From Lingula anatina (taxonomy: Eukaryota; Brachiopoda; Lingulata; Lingulida; Lingulidae): a stretch of DNA of 64,000 nucleotides. The DNA lies in contig NW_019774703.1 in assembly GCF_001039355.2 (NCBI RefSeq), forward strand, positions 84,088 to 148,087, in the 5' to 3' direction. Below are positions 1 to 13,676 of this stretch, in pieces (positions within the stretch are counted from its first letter, which is position 1; every line of letters starts with the position of its first letter). The notes under the pieces were generated by a model that searched no databases, was not told the DNA's origin, and was given only the letters and a program-made list of their open reading frames with translations. The position numbers and the translations under genes were made by a program.

Positions 1-3000
1 CATTTTTACACCTGGATCAATTTTCTCCACCTGTTTAAAACTGGCTAAACTGACTAGCCTCACCTGTCCAAGGGGCAAATGTCAGCAAAACAACAGGGAG
101 AGTATGTGGTCAGTTTGTACATGGCTGGTCAAAACACAGGATTTATGCAGAAATGGCACATAGCAATAACATACAGTTGTATGAGAATAGCCCCTTTCCT
201 AATTTGCCGAAATGAACTGATGTAAGAGAAATGGGGCGTGCACCTGTTACCTGAGGTTGGCTGGCCACCTGGTGGTACTGGCTACCTGATTGGTCACTAA
301 GGCAATGTACTACCACCTCAGGATTAGAAATTTGTACATTCTCTCAGAAGATCGATCCACTTCAAAATGTATTACACTATGCTGTTTATTATGCATAATT
401 ACTGATCAGACTTTCCAAAAAAAAAAAAATACCTTTGTTCTTCAAGAAATTTTATAGAAGAAAATATTATTTGATAAAAATGTTTTCTATATATTGGCCA
501 CATAAATGTTTTTTTAATTCTAAAAGTCAAATAGGTAATATGTCCATCTCTAGCATGAACAACTCCTATTTGCTTCCAAAACCACACATCATAAAATCCT
601 TGTCTTTGGATATCAACTGCCTAAAAATTGTATCTTACAATTCAAAAAGTCACTGAAGATCGGTTTTATTTCCTTTTTTTACAGTGTTAACGCCATTCAC
701 AGCCAACATTCCATCCAGCATCGGAGCATTCTTTTCTCTTGACCGAACCCATCTGACCATGTCCACTGACAGTTTCAGATCACTGACCACTCTTACAGGT
801 CACTACCAGGGCCACAGTGGACCTCGCTGTCCATTATCAAAAAAGCCACCAAACCTCTCCATGCACTTGTGGACTGCCAGTGATGGTTTCTGTCATCTTA
901 ATTCAAATCTCAGCCACATAGAAAAAGTATTGCAGGACACTAGGTTAGTTTTTGAAGTCAAAAGTACAGGTCAACTGTCTTCAAAGAGGCAGGTCAGCCA
1001 GAAGAATTGGTAAAGTTACAGTGGACAGAGCCTTTTTTCTACAATATCCTGGCAATTTAGCAACAAATAGGAATCCGACAGCAATATGGTGTCAGTATAA
1101 AAAATAAATTTAAGGAGCTTTAATCTGAATAAGTTCTTGACTTACATGTTCCTTTGTTGACATAATACTAATAGATCACATGATCACTTGGGTTTCTGGT
1201 TTCTGGTTTCTCAAAACAAAATCAAGCAAATGAAACACACACATGGTAAAGTCAAAATGAAGTGGTCCATGTAAGGCAAAGGCAGTCTAGGTCTTCTTCT
1301 ACAGATGAAGAAAGACCACTTGAGACGTCAACATGTTCAAGTGGATGTGAAAGATGCCATCTGATTACCTGGCAATAGAGATAAACATTGCAGAGATGAG
1401 AGAGGGATTCACCTCCTTTAAGCTTGTACATCTTGGGACAGAGCCTAGTGCCCTGAGAGCCTAGTGTTGTTCTTAACAGTCCTGCTATACATTAAAAGCT
1501 TCCATATTAAAGATGCATTCTTAATGCTATGACACACAGGGTGGCAATGGAGAAGAAAAAGTTGTCAAGAAGAAAAAGAGAAGCCCCTACTTCTGCCACC
1601 ATAGGAAGCAATAAATAACTGGCCTCGGTCAATAGCCACTGCAGTAGGCATTTCCTTCCTCTAGGCTACACATCTACTACAAAACATGCGGGCATGCATA
1701 CTCATTTAGATATATTAGTGGAACATATAAGTCAACTGGTGATGAGCTAAAAATATTGGCTGTAAAAACAGCATGTCATTTGTGAAAGGGTAATTATCAT
1801 AATTGGGCAATACTTGAATAAAAGTTAAAGAATATACATATATACATTAATATCTAACAAAAAGACTACCTAATTGTTGTCTACATCATTTATTACACTA
1901 GCAAAAAGTATTATCATAGGGCTTTATTAAAAAGTTATGTCATCATAATAATTCTTAGTTCCAAACAAATTTCTTGCAAAATGCTTTAGTTTTTTCAAAA
2001 TTTCTTGCAAACTCGCTCCAAATTATCGATCCATACTTGCTAATCTGAAGAAAAATTTTATGCAAATGAGGGGCTTCTTGCAAATTTGCTGTAAATCTGC
2101 AAGAATCTGAATATCTTTTGAACAAAGTTGCAGCAACATAAATCCTTCTTTCAAACTCCTGCAAACTCTTTTCACAAAGAAAATAGTATGCTACTTCTGC
2201 TAATACTTCATTGAGAGTTACATTTAACATGCCAATAATGTTAAAGTTACACAAAGCATTTCATAATTTTATTAACTCTGGTATAACAATGAAATGCTAC
2301 ATTATTTAACAAATATATATACTGAAGAACCAGAATAGTACTGACACTGTTAGATGTTGTTGTTTTCAAAAACATTTTTTTTTCATATAATCAGCAACAA
2401 TAACCCTGGCAGTACCATCTCCATCTTTCCCTCCGACAATACACCCTTCCCTTACATACAAACTCTGTTTTTGATGTAGTTTAAGCTATCTTTCATGGCA
2501 CATCAATTTAGGCTCTGTTCTCACAACTTTTAGATCGATCTATCACCGCGGGGAGTCTCACTAGATTACTGTCAGATAATCCGCCTTAAGTGTCCGTCCC
2601 CGCCTACTACAAGCTATAAGGGGTAATTAACTTTCGTGTCCGCCCGGCTGACAGCTATTTAGCGTGAACCCCCAGGGAGTTAGGTCGATCCAATGTAGGT
2701 CGATCTAATCTATGAGAATGGGGTGATAGTGTGCTCCTGTCTGTCTGTGTGTCTGACAGGAGCTGACAGGCTGTGAAATTCTCACACCTTTAGGTGGGGT
2801 CACACTAGGCTGACGTAGTCTACCCACTACATTGATGAGGAACCTTGCCACTGTGTGTTCCCTATCCACTATCTGGGACTGCTTTCACAAGAAAAAACTT
2901 TCAGTTAAAATGGGTCTTCACTTTTATACCAAAAATTTGATCTACTTCAGTTCAAGATAAATACATAGTGGTCCACTGAAACTGAGCATTGTATTGGTCT

Positions 3001-6000
3001 GTAACATTATCCATGTCTTTCTTATTCAATTGGACAATTACTGTTTTATCTTGGCTCAATGTCGACTAAAATTTAGACTTATTTTGGACCTGTTTCTATG
3101 TGAATCAGCCTCACCCCCTTTTGTAAAATTCATGTTGGACTTGCTCAAGCAATGAGGCTATTTGGTTAGATTCAAAATGACTGGTGCCCATAAAAATGAA
3201 TTGAAATAATATGAGGGGATAAAGTGATTCTTTTTAAGACATAAGGTAGTGCAGTTAATGCCTTCACTTGGATTCTTTACCAAACTAAAATGTTATATTG
3301 TTTTTCACTCACTGCACACAATTCTTCCTTTTTTCTACAAGTTGCTATTTAAAACTTAAATGTCTTTGCAATTATGAGGTCAAATTTTTCAAGAGACCAC
3401 AAGGGGAAAAAACCCTGTAATTCTTTAGTAACTGCCAATTATGATGCCTGGAAAGAGCAAAGATGTTAAGGCAAACTGATTATGATAAGCCATTATTATG
3501 TGAGATCAAAATGTTTTTTTCCTTTAAGTTTGTCACTGCACTGCTTCACGTCTGTACCATGTCAACTGTTTGGAAATTTAAAGAAAACACCAAACTTTAA
3601 CCAATCTCCTTAATCTTGAAAACTTTTAGATCACTTGTCAGCAAAGAAGTGAAAGTTAAATTTCATAGGAGTGGGAATTTTGTTTACTTTAGGTTAAGAT
3701 AAAAAATACTCTAAAGGGAGGTATGCGGGTGACAGCAAAAGTTAATATGACCACTGCTTCTTAGTAAACATACTAATTTTACAAATGAAACACTGCCCTC
3801 AAAGTCAAAATCCATGGTTTATTTGTTAATCCATTGGTATAAACATCACCTGAAAATAGGAAATTTGATAAAAGCTTCAAGCAAGAATAAGCAAATTCTC
3901 AAAATTCCACACATATAAAAATATATATTTATATCTGAAGAGCTTAAAAATACTGATTATACTGATATCCAAGTCCATTCTAATGTTACCAAGTTGTTTA
4001 CTGAGAACTGTCCAAAATACACTGCCTTCAGCGTTCTGGGAGCAAACAGCAGGGATTACATGAACTAAAAATCAAAGCTTGTCTAGACAGCCAATGTTCC
4101 TTCTGTCACTGGAAAGTCTGTTATGTCATTAACACCAGGGCCAAATGGACCATAGAAAGGTGGAATAAAGAAAATCTGCCTTACTGCTCTAAGGGTTAAT
4201 CAAATGAAGAAATTAAGACTACTGATTTTATTGGAAATAATGACCATAGAACAAGGACTGGTACTTAAAGGTGCGACAAGATAAACAGTGTTTTGCCTTG
4301 GGAAAGTCTAACCATTGCACAACAACCATCAAACACCAAGAGCAGCAACCTGATGAAGAAAAGATATGTTTTCTTTATCTACAGAATTGAAGCTCTGCGG
4401 AAATGGTGACATAAAGGCCACAATTTCCATGTAACCCTAGGGGGAGATGGAATTGTACATGTTAATGACAGAGCACACGTCTGCGCTATTGTTTTCTCAT
4501 AGCAGTGCGGGTATAAACACCTGTCTGTTCTGGAGCAAAAACCTACTGAGCTGTCAAACATAGAACCATCAAATTTGTTGTCAGATTTTCCCCAATTTTT
4601 TTATAGTAAAGATCCCCTGTGGCAGATACCATATGTTATCCCATGGAAACATGTAGTCCATACATGGCTGAAATATCAGACTTCATATTGGGGCCCTGGA
4701 TCCACCTGATCACACTTCAATAAAATAAAAAGCACTGAGTTAAAGACCAAAATCTTCAGCGTTGGTGACTTTAATCTTGTTAAATCTGGATATCATCTCA
4801 AGGCGCTAACAGTAACAATTAAGCTGCCACACATACACAAAACAAGACTTCTCAAAACTATTGTTCTTTTCAGGTTGATCAAACTGGGTGAAATAATAGG
4901 CAATGCTTAGAATTAATGACTCTTGGGTGAATGCATATCCTGTAGAACTGAAAAACACCTTTTGCCCCTTTGGGCTATTTCCTTAGAAAGGCTTGGTCAA
5001 AGGTGTGCCCTTTTATACACCTTTACCACAATAGTGTGGGCCAAATACACCAGGTTGGACCACAATAGAAGTGGAGGGGAATGAATTAGTTCAAATGGGT
5101 GGCCACTGCCTGAAACTGTGCATGCTGTTTACAGATACTTAGTGTTTTCCCCTATTGTCAAACACACCTTCATGTTAAGTACTGATACAGGGTCTAGTTT
5201 CCCTAGTTTGAATAAACCCAAAAAAGAAAAAAGGAGGAAAAAAAGCACTGTCTGGTTTGAGCTGCTAATAGCTTTTAGTCAGAGTGTACCTATGAAATAA
5301 AAGAGCTACAATCATAGTTAAGCCCCTGTTACTACTGTTTCACATCCTTTATTTCAAATCCACCCAGCCTGATGGATTGAACCATCAGCAATTCCCTCAA
5401 CGACCAATGGTGGTACACTTCTAACCAATCAAACCAGGGGAAGTGGAAGTGAGACACGCTAGATATCAATTTAGTAGAGTTCGATATTTTTCTCCCATTC
5501 TCAGGTGCTAGAATGAGAAGTGTCTGTCTCTAATGACTCACTAACTGATTATCCTACCAGCCTTTGTTCCAGTCACAGCTTGTGGAAGGTGAGAGTCTAT
5601 GTCCCAAGTGTTTACTTTGTTTTATATTCTATAGGAAAGGTCAACAATATATTCATTAAGGTGCAAGCTGCTTACAACCAACACAATACAGTCAACTTAT
5701 GCAAATCTTTCCGTCGAAAGGCATAAGATATATAAATGTAAATACATTAACAGCAGATGAAGACTAAATCCTGACTTAAGTCCTTCGACCAATTTGGTCT
5801 TAAACTAAATATAACAAATAAAAGCACAAACAATGAGAACTAACTCCTACTAAGTGCCTTCTTCTGTACAAAAGCAAGTAATCCACAAACTGTATAATTA
5901 AATATACATATGAATCACCTCACAAGAACAACACTAAATACGCTGGGGTGGCCAGTGAAATGTGCAGTAATAATACTTAGGGGGGTTTGCTTTGACCACC

Positions 6001-6860
6001 TAGCAGTGGTCATCCATTACTTGGTCGATAACAACAGCTCTGTAAGGTAACTGTGAAACCCTTCTTTTAACTCTATTAAAGGGATACTTAACTAATCAAT
6101 GCTTCCATACATCTACTAAGGCTGCGTGGGTATAGATCTATACATTGCAATATGCAGGACCAGGGTCTCATACCTAAACTCACATTGGCATGTTAATTTT
6201 TAGCTACTGGCTAAAATATATCTACTTTGTTAAAGGATTTTTTACACGAATAATATTCTTTTTGACTGCCATTCATTGATGAAAAAAAGTAACTGTTTGG
6301 TTAATCTAAAATAATTTTAGCACAAGCCCAGTAATACTATGTAGAAATGGAAGGGAAAACTTGCAATCACCTCCCCAAATTGGAAACGGGAATGGGAGTA
6401 TTATGGAAACTTGCCAATCCTTTGAAATGGACCCTGCAAGGGTTAATAATGTCTGCCCTGTCAGCCACAAACCTGAGTCAACCTTGAGGCTGGGTCACCA
6501 ACCAGTTAAGTCTTGACACCATTCACAAAAAAATAAACTCCTTGGCTCTCTAAGCCCCCAAAACCATGCACACTATATCCCTTGCCAGATTATCAAGCAA
6601 AGATAAAGGGGAGATGAGGAGGGGTGTAAAATTTCCAATTTTCATTCCATTGTGTGATTTAAAAGCAAGAAAAAAATCAAAGCTCTAGAAATGCAGAAAA
6701 GAATTAGAGAAGTTTGTGTTATTTCTCTGACTGATCTGTAATAAGAAATGGCAGGTATAGTTACAAATCCCTAGATCTTGTGATACCACAGGGATAGGAG
6801 TACAAAGGAGCCTGCTCCCATACATTAGACTGCTGCAACTCACAAGTTCACATAAACTTT
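1..6860. other. Long non-coding stretch, no gene recognised
   Basis: I find no recognisable exon series here on either strand. Open frames are short and have no convincing splice context. The stretch is AT-rich and holds a MITE-like element at about 2513-2723, a short GTTTCTG tandem run near 1194-1214 and two CCAAT-like motifs near 5410-5432. If the candidate small minus-strand gene ending at 6861 is real, part of this stretch would be its 3' untranslated region or later introns. Confidence 0.5.
2513..2723. mobile_element. MITE-like non-autonomous DNA element, copy A
   Basis: About 211 bp. Its right end, read on the minus strand, begins CCCCATTCTCATAGATTAG, nearly the same as the plus-strand left end of a second copy at about 30861-31083, so the family has inverted terminal repeats of roughly 25-28 bp. 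The two copies share internal blocks such as GAGTCTCACTA, GGGGTAATTAACT and AGCGTGAACCCCCAGGGAG. No coding capacity is visible. The superfamily is not assigned; the target-site duplication is unclear. Confidence 0.7.
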
Positions 6861-9316
6861 TCACTCACTGTCACACTCATCTTTCTGCACCTCGTGTAAC
6901 ATACACAGTTCATTGTACACAATTTCCACTAGAGGAAATAAAAATAGATTAGAAGTACGTTTTTTCATCTACCAACTGAAGAGTTGCATCTTAAATGCCA
7001 GAAGAATTTTTACTCAATTTTTTTTTTTATTCTGTCCTCTTCGGTGTTGATTTTTTTCAGCAAAAACCTCAAATCAATATTCTTGACACAGTGGATGCTT
7101 TTTTGAAATCCCAAAATTGAATCAATGAAATTATTTTGCATTTGGAAGGTTTCTAAATTAAATGAAAACTGCAAATAGAGCCACGGAGTGAATTGATGTG
7201 AAATTCTCTCAACATAAAGAGAAAATATTTGGAACAAGCTGTTTTTGATTTCACACCAGAGTTGAAGAGTCCTGAAATTTCAATAATATTCATGGAAAAG
7301 GAAGCACCTGAGATCAGTTACATGGCACAAACACCAAAAACAATATATGGACATGTATACAGACTTTTATGTACTTTTTTCATGTACTTATTTTGGACAA
7401 CTAAATTGTAACACAAGTTTTCATCTCCCCGACTTGGCTATATTTTCATTCTGATCCTCTTCCCTGACTACATGTATCCCTATTAAAAAATAAATGATAA
7501 ATAATGATCCTGATCCCCCAATGATTTTTCAAGAAATTTAAATAAGAATTGAACCATCATACATCATCAGCCTTACATTCTGTTGTGTATTGTAATATGC
7601 AGATTATGCATATTCTATTCTTACTTTATTGTCTACTACAACTGTATTATTTTTCAGTAATGGTTTAGTCAATAAGATGACTTTGTCCTCTGTCCCACCA
7701 GGTGTCCTGACACTGTGTATTGGTTAAAAATAAATTTAACAGGCATTAGAATTCCTCTGCTTGTAAGGTAATTTTCCTCACAAAAACCTACATTGGCCAT
7801 GCACATGGTTTTCATTACACCATCATGACAAGAACTGTCAATTCAAATAAACACACCAGAGAAAGTACACCGTGAAGTTCTGGGGTTGAAGAAAAATAAA
7901 GAAAGGTCTGTTCTTTTATCTAAAAAGAAACTGGCAGGCAATTAACTGGCTTATAGGCCTGTGGTATTAATCTCCTTTCTCTCCTTCTACCTTTATTCCG
8001 AGCCAATATTGACTGACAGCTTAGAACTGCTAACTCAAACAATGTCAAAAATCTAGACTAATCTATAACAAATCCAGAATCCAATCAGACTGTCCAAAAA
8101 CCTTAGCTAGGACAGGCACTTCACAACACTTAACCAATGATATGAACACAATAATTACAAATAATTAAAACATTCACCTAGGGAGTATACGTTTACTCAA
8201 ACTTTCCATAGTGTGAAACTTCATTGAAAGAAATACATCTGTAATAAATTAAATCACCAATTATCGTGTATTTAAAACTGGTAAGCTGTGCTGATTACTT
8301 TTACCTTAGCAATCTTATACAATGTAGCCACATCTAAAGCCAAGTGTGATATCATTGATTAGATTAATCTTCCCAATCACACAACCTAATGAAGTATACA
8401 ATGTTTTCAATAATTTCCACTTAAGATAAGCACAATCCCAATCCAATGAAATATCCATGTGTTAGGTCAAGCACACTAATCAGGCATTGTTGAAAAGTTC
8501 AAACGTTCTTTAAATTTCTAAGGCACAGATTCCTACCTCTGTATTACTTCAGTGATATTATTTTTCATATTTGAACACAGTCTAGTCTGTGCTTGATTTA
8601 ACCCCAGGCGCTTAACTTATTCAGAGGTAATGCAAATCCTTCACGGCAAGTGAATGTTTTCTTTTCGTTTTGGGTTAACATTAGACACACTGACATCCAC
8701 TGTGTATGAAGCCACAGAACAGACCAGGAGACCACATATTCTAGTGCACAATGTGATCACCAACTTATTCACAGATCTTTGTACCTTTAAGTTCTCAAAT
8801 CAATGAACATGTGGGACAAGTTGAGACATCCATGTCGCATGCAATAGAATACATTTTGTGTTATAACTAAAACCTTACTGTGTTGCAACTTATCTACAAC
8901 AGCAAAATACATTATTTCATGCGATTTAATTCATCAAAAAAGTGAATTTCGTTTCAGTCAGCTTTTTTTTCACTTCGGTAACATCCTTAAATACTACCTG
9001 CGCACAAGTTCAACATGTTACTAACGTTACTGACAGTCAGACAAAAGTGCCGGTTCCTCTCCAGACGACATAGATCTAGCAAGATGTCAAATTTTTGGAG
9101 TGAATTATTACAATCCCCATAACAGCATACTGTATGATAATGTAACCAGTGGTACATCATTGAGCTAACAACAATCATTCATTAAAAGGCATATTTCAGT
9201 GAAACTAAAAGACGGTAAGTAATAATACGTCGCAACTTCAAAACAATCTGATAATGCAACTTACCTACTACTGTAAACATCACTGCGATGCGGGGTACTG
9301 GGCGCCGCCAGTTCAT
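6861..9316 (-). CDS. Candidate small two-exon gene, unrecognised product
   Basis: Minus strand. Exon 1 (9316 to 9265) would encode MNWRRPVPRIAVMFTVV and ends at a very strong donor, GTAGTAG/GTAAGT, in phase 1. Exon 2 begins at 6928 after a good acceptor (pyrimidine-rich, TTTCCTCTAG) that is also phase 1. It keeps an open frame reading VEIVYNELCMLHEVQKDECD and then either stops as ...DSE (TGA at 6861-6863) or splices at GACA/GTGAGT to an unseen exon. The exon 1 region is unusually GC-rich for this window, as expected near a promoter. An upstream in-frame ATG at 9400 would add 28 residues. I do not recognise the protein. Splice matching is suggestive but the exons are short, so chance is possible. 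Confidence 0.33.
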
Positions 9317-11353
9317 TGCAGTTCTTTTCTGCATCACATCCGCTAACTTACAATTATATTTCGTGTTTTCAATAAATGTTAATTCCTTTGATAGCCACAA
9401 GATTCCTCAACACATCAACCTAAGTCGCTGCCCGAATGATGCGGGCGCTCGAGATACCCTCTGACCTTGTCAAGATGCGCCCAGCTCGATAGCTCCTAGA
9501 CTGCAACTTGTCAATTTCAGAAGAGCGCCCTCTATTGGCATTTTTGTTCACCAATATTGGCTTTAGATGATGATTGAAACCTTAATTTGGACCCAGTGTA
9601 GTGAAACTGAATCCCAAATACACACAAATAATAGCCATTAGACTTGAATATTTCATGTTTTTCATTGTATACGCGACTCTTCGTCTTCAGTGAGATGCAT
9701 GATACTCGATCCAAATGCTTGGGGATACTAGGTAAACTAAAGCATTGTGTGCTACTCCTTATTTCATATCTTTCAGACAATAAATTGATACCGAGTAGGT
9801 TGCAGCCGCCTGCGCTAATGTGTTAGGTGATCCTTGTCACAGCTACCACATCCACCATTACCAATTATCCTGCGTGAACATCAGAATGTGCTTCTCTAGC
9901 ACAACCTACGAATGTAAAGCTTTTCAACACTGAGTGACCAACCATACAATAAAAGATATTGGTAGGTCTGGTGTTTTATGCTCATGTAATAACCCCAAGC
10001 TTTCCTTATGACTATTTTCCGTTAAACAGAAATAATACTTCCTGAACACGGGGTCCGCTAGCTAGCATTCTTCAATTTTGTAAACTTTTCTAGAGATCCC
10101 TGTGGTATCAGAAGGCACAAAAATAACAATGTGCGAGAGCTTTCGGCTCATGCCTTGGTTAAAGCCCTGCAAAACACAATTATAGGCCTTATATCCGGTA
10201 TTCTGGATATAAAAACAAGTAGACGGCATCACTTCTATCCTAGGTCGTGTCAGTTGTTAAGGTTTTCCCTCTTTTTCCTCTTTTTACCTGTCTATAGTTG
10301 ATGATTGACTCGGGTCGAGGATACAAATAAAGGTGTCTGTATAAAAAAAAGGCCGAAACTTCAATTACTGAGTGCGAAAAACGTGTTGCTGCCTTGGGAT
10401 CTGTCAACAGGAGTTCTCTTGAAAGGTAGTTCTCAAGGAAAGAAAGTAAGCCAAGTTGTATCGTTTTGGTTTAACGAAAATACTGGTAGTATTGGGTTCA
10501 TGGATGGATGCACTTTTAGATTTCTCAGAGAAAGCGCTTTTCGTTCAACAAGTACAGTTAATAGCCTGCAAGTCCGAGTGGGATTGAACTGAACTGAACC
10601 TTAGTTCATGTTGTAGAATAAACCCATTGTTAACTTTACTGTGGAGTTCCTTTATCGTATTCTCTAGCAGGTAGCGTACAGCAGTACAAAACATTTTGCA
10701 TGGGATATTTAGGATATTCTGAAGAGCAAACGTCGTTTAGTTGTTATAACACCATTTATTTTAATTTCCGTGTTATGCTCACGCCTACACATGAGTTCTT
10801 CCCCTCTTTAATACAAAGCCGAATCTGCCAGTTTTAATTTTATCTATCTATCTATATATATTCACTGAACACACCAAGAAAACCAGTCGAAGCAAAATGT
10901 ATGGTTTAGGCTTCCTACCATGTCGCCAATTAAGATTGAGCTTATAATGCTAATAAAAGGCGTGTCTAAAGAGCTGGCAAAAACAGTTTCAGTCTGCTTT
11001 CAAAATATCATATCATTATTCTTAACTCCCTAAAGGTTCAAGATCTAATGAGCGCAAGGCGGTTTCAGAGGTAGCGTCGGATCGGGGTGTTGTTAATAGC
11101 CGGTTAGTAGGTCTGCAGACGAAAAATAAACAGGTGTTTTCGTTTCCAGTAGGGGCCGTATCAAAATGGCAAATTCATATTGCGTTATGAATAGGTAATT
11201 AATAAGTATGCAGTGTTAATTAAAATAACGTCCACTGCAAGAACTGAAAATTCGTCTGTCTTTTGTTTTAATTTGATTAATAATTTCGTTAGTCAAACTG
11301 TAAAATAAACAACCATCTGATCCCTGAATACAGTATATGGATATTGCTTCAAA
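9317..11353. other. Intergenic stretch before the AChBP-like cluster
   Basis: No recognisable exon. The segment 9420-9540 is locally CpG-rich and may contain the promoter of the candidate minus-strand gene. Open frames at 9644-9826 and 10305-10592 have no splice or family support. Confidence 0.4.
9524..9538 (-). promoter_or_regulatory. CTCF-like motif
   Basis: On the minus strand the sequence reads CCAATAGAGGGCGCT, which fits the bilaterian CTCF core (CCASYAGRKGGCRSY) with one mismatch. It lies at the left edge of the intergenic space before the AChBP cluster, in a CpG-rich patch. A single motif match is weak evidence for binding. Confidence 0.3.
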
Positions 11354-13676
11354 ATGGCGGCATGGCTGTGGTGTTTCGTCTCCTGGAGTGCAGTTGCGGC
11401 AGTAGTAGTGCAAGGTGGAGAGTAAGTAGTTTTACTCTATAGTTCACTAGTAGTTTGTTTTATGTGGCTCGATATAAACGCATGGAACGCAATGTCCGTG
11501 TGCAAGTCTGGAGTTGGCTTCAAAATCCTTCACTTATTCACAAACCAAGCTACATACTGCAGTGTATATACAATGCGAAGTTCAAATACTTGAACGTTAC
11601 TATGAGGTACCGAGTACGTGTAATGTGTTAGGGAAATGCCAATTGCCTTTTTGATAATTTCTTCATTTTTTGACAGGCTAGGAATGAAATCTCTTTTCCA
11701 ATAGCAGACTTGTAACGGCATCTTTCTCTTCCACCACCTAAGATTTCTCATATGACAGTAACTATTTTGTTTGTTTGACTCGTTTACTGCTCGGAAAATC
11801 ACACTTTCACGGGCATATACAGGTTTTATAATTTTTCCTTTCTTTTCAGTATAACTTCCCTTTATGCAGATTTACTTCAAGACTACTTCAAGGATGTCCG
11901 TCCCTCAAAGACTGCAACAGAGCCGGCTGAGGTTACACTAAGTCTGGGTCTCCGCAGCATCGATTTTGATCCTAAGAAGGGGGCACTTAAAATAAACGCG
12001 TTGTTAAAATTGGTATGTTTCTTTTAAACTAAAGCAATTCTTTTAATTATTTCCCAAGACCAATCCAAGCAATCAATAAATTTATATATAGAACCAGTTG
12101 AATCTAGTGTATTGCTGGCTTTTCAAACAGATAGGGCTCATATAGTTCACACCAAAGTTTGATGAGTCTTGGGGCTAAAGTTTTTCCTCATTATTTCATG
12201 AGGCTCACAAGTATGCAGTAGCCTATGTCCTTAGATTATACAGTGCATGGAATTCAAAATGCTGCTGTTATTCTTATTGACTGCATTTATTTATCAATCA
12301 ATTTATTTATTTATTCAGACCTGGATTGACTACAGATTACAGTGGTATCCACCATCTTACAAAAATGCCGATACAATTTATGTGAACGCAGACAAGTTAT
12401 GGTTACCAGACATCGTACTGTACAACGCGTGAGTGTTTGATGCTGCATCTATGCAGGGAATTATATCCGATATAATTCCCTGATCTATGTGAGACACATA
12501 GATCTTGCACAGAGTGCTTGCTACAGTAATTCATTTTCCTCCCAATGATTTTCTCTGTAAGTTTATAGGAGTATAAAGAACGACAGGAGGTATCTTGGAG
12601 GATTCGTTTTGCCCTTTGAATGGTAAAAGATTATATTTTAAGATGTGTTTGACATTTGTAGGCTTTGTGAAAGACAGTTATAGTACAATTTATGTCATAC
12701 TGTAGTAGCACGAAAGCACATCTCTTTTTATTTTCATTTATTATTGTTTCGCGAGCATTCTTTTATTTGAAATGTTAACAATAATTCAGACAAATGAAGA
12801 TGTATATCAGCTTATACTTCATCTGACATGATGCTATCACTTTTTATATCCTCTCTTTTCATGGCCCACAAAAACTCCAAATAGCTAGGTTTTTTATTCC
12901 GTGCCTCGGAATTCATAGCTTGAAAATCACATTTTCTATCTTCTGACGTTTGAATCATGGCAAGTTCTGTTTATTTTGTTTTTTATTTTTACTTGCAAAA
13001 TAAATCTGCCATCGAATCTGTGATCCCCGATTTCTTTTTTAGAATGGCTCCAACAAGAGATGTAGTGAATGCTCTTGCCACGGTTTCACATGATGGACAC
13101 GTGGTTTACAAGTCCAGCAAAATATACAGGTATTGAGAATAGTAGTTCAGAACTGTAGCAAGTGGAATTTAATGGAACATTTTGTAGTATAGATTGATTC
13201 TACTAATATATGTATAGGCCCTACAGTATAAATCTCAAAATTCATTTTGACAGAATTTCATGAAGTTAGTTTCTCATGATAATGTACAGTCATAATAATT
13301 GGTGCCTTATTGTGTTTTACACTTCAAGTCTATGGCTATTTTATTAGTTTGATAAGCTCGGGCAGATATTAAGCCAAACATTTCTTCTTCCAATTTAAGT
13401 GCTATTTGTGATGCTGCATCTTCCTCCACTGTCCACCAATGCAATCTAAAATTCGGGTCCTGGATATACAGTGGCGATGAGCTTGACCTTGTGCTGGACG
13501 ACATGGACAAAAACCAAACCTTCCCTTACGTGGACACTACTGACTACGTGGAAAGTCACTTCCTGGACCTGATCAGCGCCAACGCAACGCGGGTAGTAAA
13601 GTACTATGCCTGTTGCCCGGAACCTTATGTCGATGTCCAGTATACTCTCAATCTTCGTGTCAAAGACGAAAAATAA
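11354..13676 (+). CDS. Acetylcholine-binding protein-like, secreted (cluster gene 1)
   Basis: Five exons: 11354-11421, 11850-12012, 12319-12428, 13043-13129, 13400-13676; intron phases 2,0,2,2. The predicted protein has 234 residues, close to molluscan AChBPs (about 230 with signal). Residues 1-21 form a hydrophobic signal peptide. The rest is the extracellular ligand-binding domain of the Cys-loop receptor family with no transmembrane helices. Agonist-pocket residues are present: loop D Trp79 (TWIDYRLQW), loop A Tyr112 (WLPDIVLYN), loop B Trp164 (GSW), loop C Tyr212, vicinal Cys214-Cys215 and Tyr219 (YACCPEPY). The Cys-loop, C146 to C157, has only 10 residues between cysteines. N-glycosylation sequons occur at Asn181 and Asn204. 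AChBPs are soluble pentamers that bind acetylcholine outside the cell; the pocket suggests the same here. The frame ends soon after loop C, without a tail exon. AATAAA lies at 14024-14029. Confidence 0.9.
12443..12504. repeat. Three adjoining palindromes just inside intron 3 of AChBP-like gene 1
   Basis: Starting 15 nt after the exon 3 donor are three back-to-back inverted repeats: CTGCAT/ATGCAG with a 2-nt loop (12443-12456), a 14-bp perfect arm pair centred on 12468 (12454-12482), and a 10-bp perfect pair GATCTATGTG/CACATAGATC with a 3-nt loop (12482-12504). In the pre-mRNA these would form consecutive stem-loops beside the splice donor. They might also be a transposon remnant. Confidence 0.8.

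Noticed and set aside
684-1013. 109-codon open frame preceded by a TTTTTTACAG acceptor-like string
   Set aside because: No recognisable domain, no partner exon in phase nearby, and composition like the surrounding non-coding DNA.
10305-10592. 95-codon open frame upstream of the AChBP cluster
   Set aside because: No family resemblance, no splice context and no sign of a promoter or signal peptide.
13662-13676. C-terminal KDEK of AChBP-like gene 1 as an ER-retention signal
   Set aside because: Retention signals end in KDEL or HDEL-like tetrapeptides with a final Leu; KDEK does not fit.
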